Below the pieces are notes generated by a model. The model worked only from the letters and a program-made list of their open reading frames with translations. It did not search any database and had not been told where the DNA came from. 35,680 bases of DNA from SFTJ01 sp051871555 (lineage in GTDB: Bacteria; Bacteroidota; Bacteroidia; Bacteroidales; Muribaculaceae). Positions 32,978 through 35,680 of the stretch are shown in pieces (positions within the stretch are counted from its first letter, which is position 1; each line of letters opens with the position of its first letter). The translations under genes and the position numbers were made by a program. The stretch covers positions 1 to 35,680 of the forward strand of contig JBJECZ010000072.1 of the NCBI GenBank assembly GCA_051871555.1. Reading direction: 5' to 3'.

Positions 32978-34615
32978 TCACGACGATTCGCCTCGCCGAT
33001 AAACCGGCAACAGCACCACCACAGCCGCCACGGCAAGGCACACCACAGCGCCGCCCGTAACGTCGCGCATAGCCACGAGCGTAGCCTGCTTTGCCACTCT
33101 GCCCCACAACGCAGTGCAGGCAAACTCACGCGCTTCACGCTCGCCGCCTCCCTGAGCCCGGGCATTGCCGCGCAATGCAGCGAAAGAGCCTGCCGCCAAG
33201 GGGTTTTGCTCGTCGACGTTCTGCGCAAGACGCGTCACCTGATATTGCTGCTTGTGGCAGAGCGCATTGCTCAACACCGCTGCACCAGCCACAGGAGCTA
33301 TGGCATTACGCATCCAAATCATCAAAAACACGAAAGTGGCAAGATAACGCGACGGCAATCCTTTCATGCCCCAAGCTGCCACAAGCGAATACAGCATGAG
33401 CAAACCCGAGAAATTCAGCACCATGGGCAGCCAAAGGTTCTGAAAAAGACCCGCAGACTGATACTGAAAAAAGACATAGACATTAGAGGCAGCCATAAGC
33501 AAAAACCCCACGCAGAACATCCAACGGAAATGCACCTTTTTCAACACAAGCATCAGCGACAGCAACAGCCCTATTAAACATCCCACCGCCGCCCATCCAC
33601 TCAGCGATGCGCAATGCACATTGCTGACCGGCGAGGCGATGCGAGCAAACGACGCAACAAAATTGTTTGCCGAATTAAAAATCATTGTGGCAAGAAACAG
33701 CAGCATCGACAAAGCCACGTTTCGATAGCGAAACACATCCAAGGGCAAATAAGCATCATTGCCAGCCCGCAACGACCTGATAAGGAATGCGCCGCCCGAA
33801 AATAGCATCACAGCCAAAGCAATGCAAATGCTTTTGCTATGCAGCCAGTCGAGGGTTTTGCCATACACAAGAACATACGTCATGCAGCACAACGCCACTG
33901 CCATCAGCAGCATTTCTGGCAATTTGCGCCACTCAACACGCCAAGGGGCTTTCTTCGCCTCGTCGGGCATGGCGACTATCACAAGCAGCATAGCCACCAT
34001 GAGCATGCCAATAACCACAAGATAGGCATCTTGCCACTGGTATTCGTAGGCAAACCATGCAGTGAGCATATTGCTCATCTGCGAAAGCACGAGAATGAAG
34101 AAATAAAGCACCGGCATGAGAAATGTGCGCTTACGCTCCAAAACATATTGCACATCGGCAGGTGGTTCGGTGGTCATGGTGAACATGGACAACGTGTCCA
34201 TGCCTGTGAGATAAGGAGCAATGGTGAATGTGCAATTGAGCATCACCATCACGCGCACCAGCCCCGTGAGCATGCAGGCAGCAAGCAGCACAGACATCGA
34301 GGTGGTTGCTGCACACACGCCATTAAGCACAATGAGCAGCATAAAACAAGCAAGATAGGTTTGCTTTGTTCGCCGCGCCTGAAGAAACGGCACCATAAAT
34401 GGCGGAAAAAGGCACATGCCTATGCTTGTGAAGAAACTTGCCAATTGCACATCTTCGGTCCACAAGCCAAGTCCGCCTGCCATTTCGCTGATATTGCTCA
34501 GGTATGCGCCACCCGAAAATGTGGGAGGCACAAACAGCATTAGCAATATCAGTATGCCCACGGGGCGCGGCACCCACTCATGAAACGGATGGTTAGATTT
34601 ATTGCTGCGTGTCAT
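32978..34615 (-). CDS. MFS efflux transporter, EmrB/DHA2-like
   Basis: This 545-residue membrane protein shows about 14 hydrophobic segments, the number typical of DHA2 (EmrB-type) drug:proton antiporters. The N-terminus RPVGILILLMLFVPPTFSG and the loop FLQARRTKQTYLACF correspond to segment 1 and the segment 2-3 loop. It would work with the adaptor encoded just upstream and an outer-membrane TolC-like channel to export compounds. Sequence conservation of the classical MFS motif A is weak, a feature of the Bacteroidota branch of these proteins. Its ATG overlaps the adaptor stop by one base (TAATG), showing translational coupling. The final 80 residues contain a polar loop (NPLAAGSFAALRGNARAQGGG) before the last membrane segment. 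Confidence 0.87.
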   Translation of the reverse strand: MTRSNKSNHPFHEWVPRPVGILILLMLFVPPTFSGGAYLSNISEMAGGLGLWTEDVQLASFFTSIGMCLFPPFMVPFLQARRTKQTYLACFMLLIVLNGVCAATTSMSVLLAACMLTGLVRVMVMLNCTFTIAPYLTGMDTLSMFTMTTEPPADVQYVLERKRTFLMPVLYFFILVLSQMSNMLTAWFAYEYQWQDAYLVVIGMLMVAMLLVIVAMPDEAKKAPWRVEWRKLPEMLLMAVALCCMTYVLVYGKTLDWLHSKSICIALAVMLFSGGAFLIRSLRAGNDAYLPLDVFRYRNVALSMLLFLATMIFNSANNFVASFARIASPVSNVHCASLSGWAAVGCLIGLLLSLMLVLKKVHFRWMFCVGFLLMAASNVYVFFQYQSAGLFQNLWLPMVLNFSGLLMLYSLVAAWGMKGLPSRYLATFVFLMIWMRNAIAPVAGAAVLSNALCHKQQYQVTRLAQNVDEQNPLAAGSFAALRGNARAQGGGEREAREFACTALWGRVAKQATLVAMRDVTGGAVVCLAVAAVVVLLPVYRRGESS

Positions 34616-35616
34616 TACTTATTCTCACTTACGTCAACCTTCACCTCGCACATCATTCCTGCCGCCATGCGCCAATTGTCGTCTTGGCTCAAACTGTCGG
34701 CAAAGTCAATCCTTACGGGCACACGCTGCTGTATTTTCACAAAATTGCCAGCCGAATTATCGGTGGGAACCATTGAATACTTCGACCCCGTGGCAGAACT
34801 GATGGCAGTGACAATGCCGCGGAACACTCTGTTGGGCATAGCATCAATGGTTATTTCAGCCACCTGCCCGTTGCGAATATTCGCCATTTGCGTTTCCTTG
34901 AAATTGGCAATTATCCATTTGCCCGTGTCGGGGATGATTGTGGTGAGCGTCTGTCCAGGACTCACGAGTTGACCTTGCACAATAGTGCGCCTGCCCACCC
35001 ATCCGTCGGCAGGGGCGGTAATCACCGTGTACGACAAGTTGAGTTCAGCCATGTCGAGGGCTGCCTGAGCACGCAGTATTGTAGCCTGCGCATTCTCACG
35101 GCGTTGGCTCACCTCGCCCACCGATGAGCGGGCAGCCTCTCTTTGCCGCTTTAGCGCCGTCACCTTGGCGTTAGCCATATCGAACTCAGCCTTTAGCTGT
35201 TCAACGGCAACAGGCGTTGATGCATTCTTTGCCAAGAGTTTCACATGGCGGTCGTAGTCGCGCCCCAACTTTTCGGCACGCAATTCAGCCTCTCGGATTG
35301 TAGCGTCGAACACACCCGCCGAATATTCTGCCGTATTGAGCGACCCTTCTGCCACCTTGCTGCCGCTACGGGCATCCATAAGAATGGCTTGTGCCTGCTG
35401 CATAGCTATCACATATTCCCTATCGTCAATCACAACAAGCGTATCGCCCTTGTTCACATGACTGTGCTCGGTGAAACGAATTTCTTTGATATATCCCGGC
35501 GCCTTCACATTCACGGGCAAAAGATATTGCTCAACTTGAGCATCATCGGTGGATTCGTAACGAAAATCACAAAATCGCCATATCAACACGCCTATGCCCA
35601 TCAGCAGCAAACCCAC
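34615..35616 (-). CDS. HlyD/EmrA-family periplasmic adaptor of a tripartite efflux pump
   Basis: This protein of about 333 residues has an N-terminal membrane anchor (LLLMGIGVLIWRF), the EmrA signature DFRYESTDDAQVE, a biotinyl-lipoyl half motif (VKAPGYIKEIRFTEHSHVNKGDTLVVID), a coiled-coil hairpin (about 75-190) and the second lipoyl half and beta-barrel (TVITAPADGWVGRRTIVQGQLVSPGQ, WIIANFKETQMANIRNGQ). It bridges the inner-membrane MFS pump and an outer-membrane channel. The start is uncertain: the frame is open only from codon 35640, a TGA lies at 35643-35641, and the first usual starts are GTG 35616 and ATG 35601, giving a short anchor. Either the start is GTG 35616 or the 5' end is damaged. 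Confidence 0.87.
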   Translation of the reverse strand: MGLLLMGIGVLIWRFCDFRYESTDDAQVEQYLLPVNVKAPGYIKEIRFTEHSHVNKGDTLVVIDDREYVIAMQQAQAILMDARSGSKVAEGSLNTAEYSAGVFDATIREAELRAEKLGRDYDRHVKLLAKNASTPVAVEQLKAEFDMANAKVTALKRQREAARSSVGEVSQRRENAQATILRAQAALDMAELNLSYTVITAPADGWVGRRTIVQGQLVSPGQTLTTIIPDTGKWIIANFKETQMANIRNGQVAEITIDAMPNRVFRGIVTAISSATGSKYSMVPTDNSAGNFVKIQQRVPVRIDFADSLSQDDNWRMAAGMMCEVKVDVSENK

Positions 35617-35680
35617 GGCTGTGGCATTAATTAGGGATATTCAGTTAATGGCTAATTGATTATTTGCCAGAGTCATAGAT

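Overview
The window looks like a chromosomal segment of a gut-type Bacteroidales bacterium. The signs are a SusC/SusD pair with lipoprotein partners, a PKD-like lipoprotein, a TlpA-type protein with an apparent DUF4369 domain, a protein with a T9SS-like C-terminal tail, and Bacteroidota-type promoters (TAnnTTTG, no strong Shine-Dalgarno). A Muribaculaceae/Prevotella-like host is plausible but is only an inference. Nearly all genes have moderate GC; two stand out as AT-richer, the Fic gene (6305-7462) and the secreted protein at 22696-23892.

Layout. 1-6 kb: rubrerythrin (+), a secreted DPP-IV type S9 peptidase (+) and, convergent across a shared hairpin terminator, a secreted GH2 beta-galactosidase-like enzyme (-). 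6.1-9.0 kb: an AT-rich Fic-domain gene enclosed by two 78-bp direct repeats (77/78 identical), each carrying a promoter-like element, followed by a GT4-type glycosyltransferase. 9.0-9.9 kb: a gene-free stretch rich in hairpins, with a candidate small RNA or leader (promoter, five-codon ORF, intrinsic terminator).

9.9-18.7 kb: a salvage cluster for amino sugars: N-acetylneuraminate lyase, AGE/RnBP-type epimerase, MFS transporter, kelch-type NanM mutarotase, YhcH/NanQ anomerase, then a GH171 NamZ-type exo-muramidase, a sodium/solute symporter and a WYL regulator. The first three match the nanLET order of Bacteroides fragilis. The last part looks like MurNAc recovery from peptidoglycan. A strong terminator between epimerase and MFS gene and a promoter-like site before namZ suggest several transcription units. 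18.9-21.1 kb: an Lrp/AsnC regulator, FolK, and a secreted HAD phosphatase.

21.1-31.3 kb: a repeat-rich gap, then a leftward operon read as susC, susD, DUF4843 lipoprotein, PKD-like lipoprotein, a T9SS-like secreted protein, and a TlpA-like thioredoxin. The susC signal-peptide region contains a run of nine C (coding strand), a possible slippage site. Divergent from susC is a secreted alpha/beta hydrolase. The window ends with a leftward efflux pair (HlyD/EmrA-like adaptor and 14-TM-like MFS protein) joined by a one-base TAATG overlap.

No tRNA, rRNA, CRISPR array, transposase or integrase was seen. The least explained items are the repeat-bounded Fic cassette, the intergenic hairpin-repeat family shared by the 9.0-9.3 and 21.1-21.45 kb gaps, the candidate RNA at 9.37-9.60 kb, and the poly-C tract in susC.
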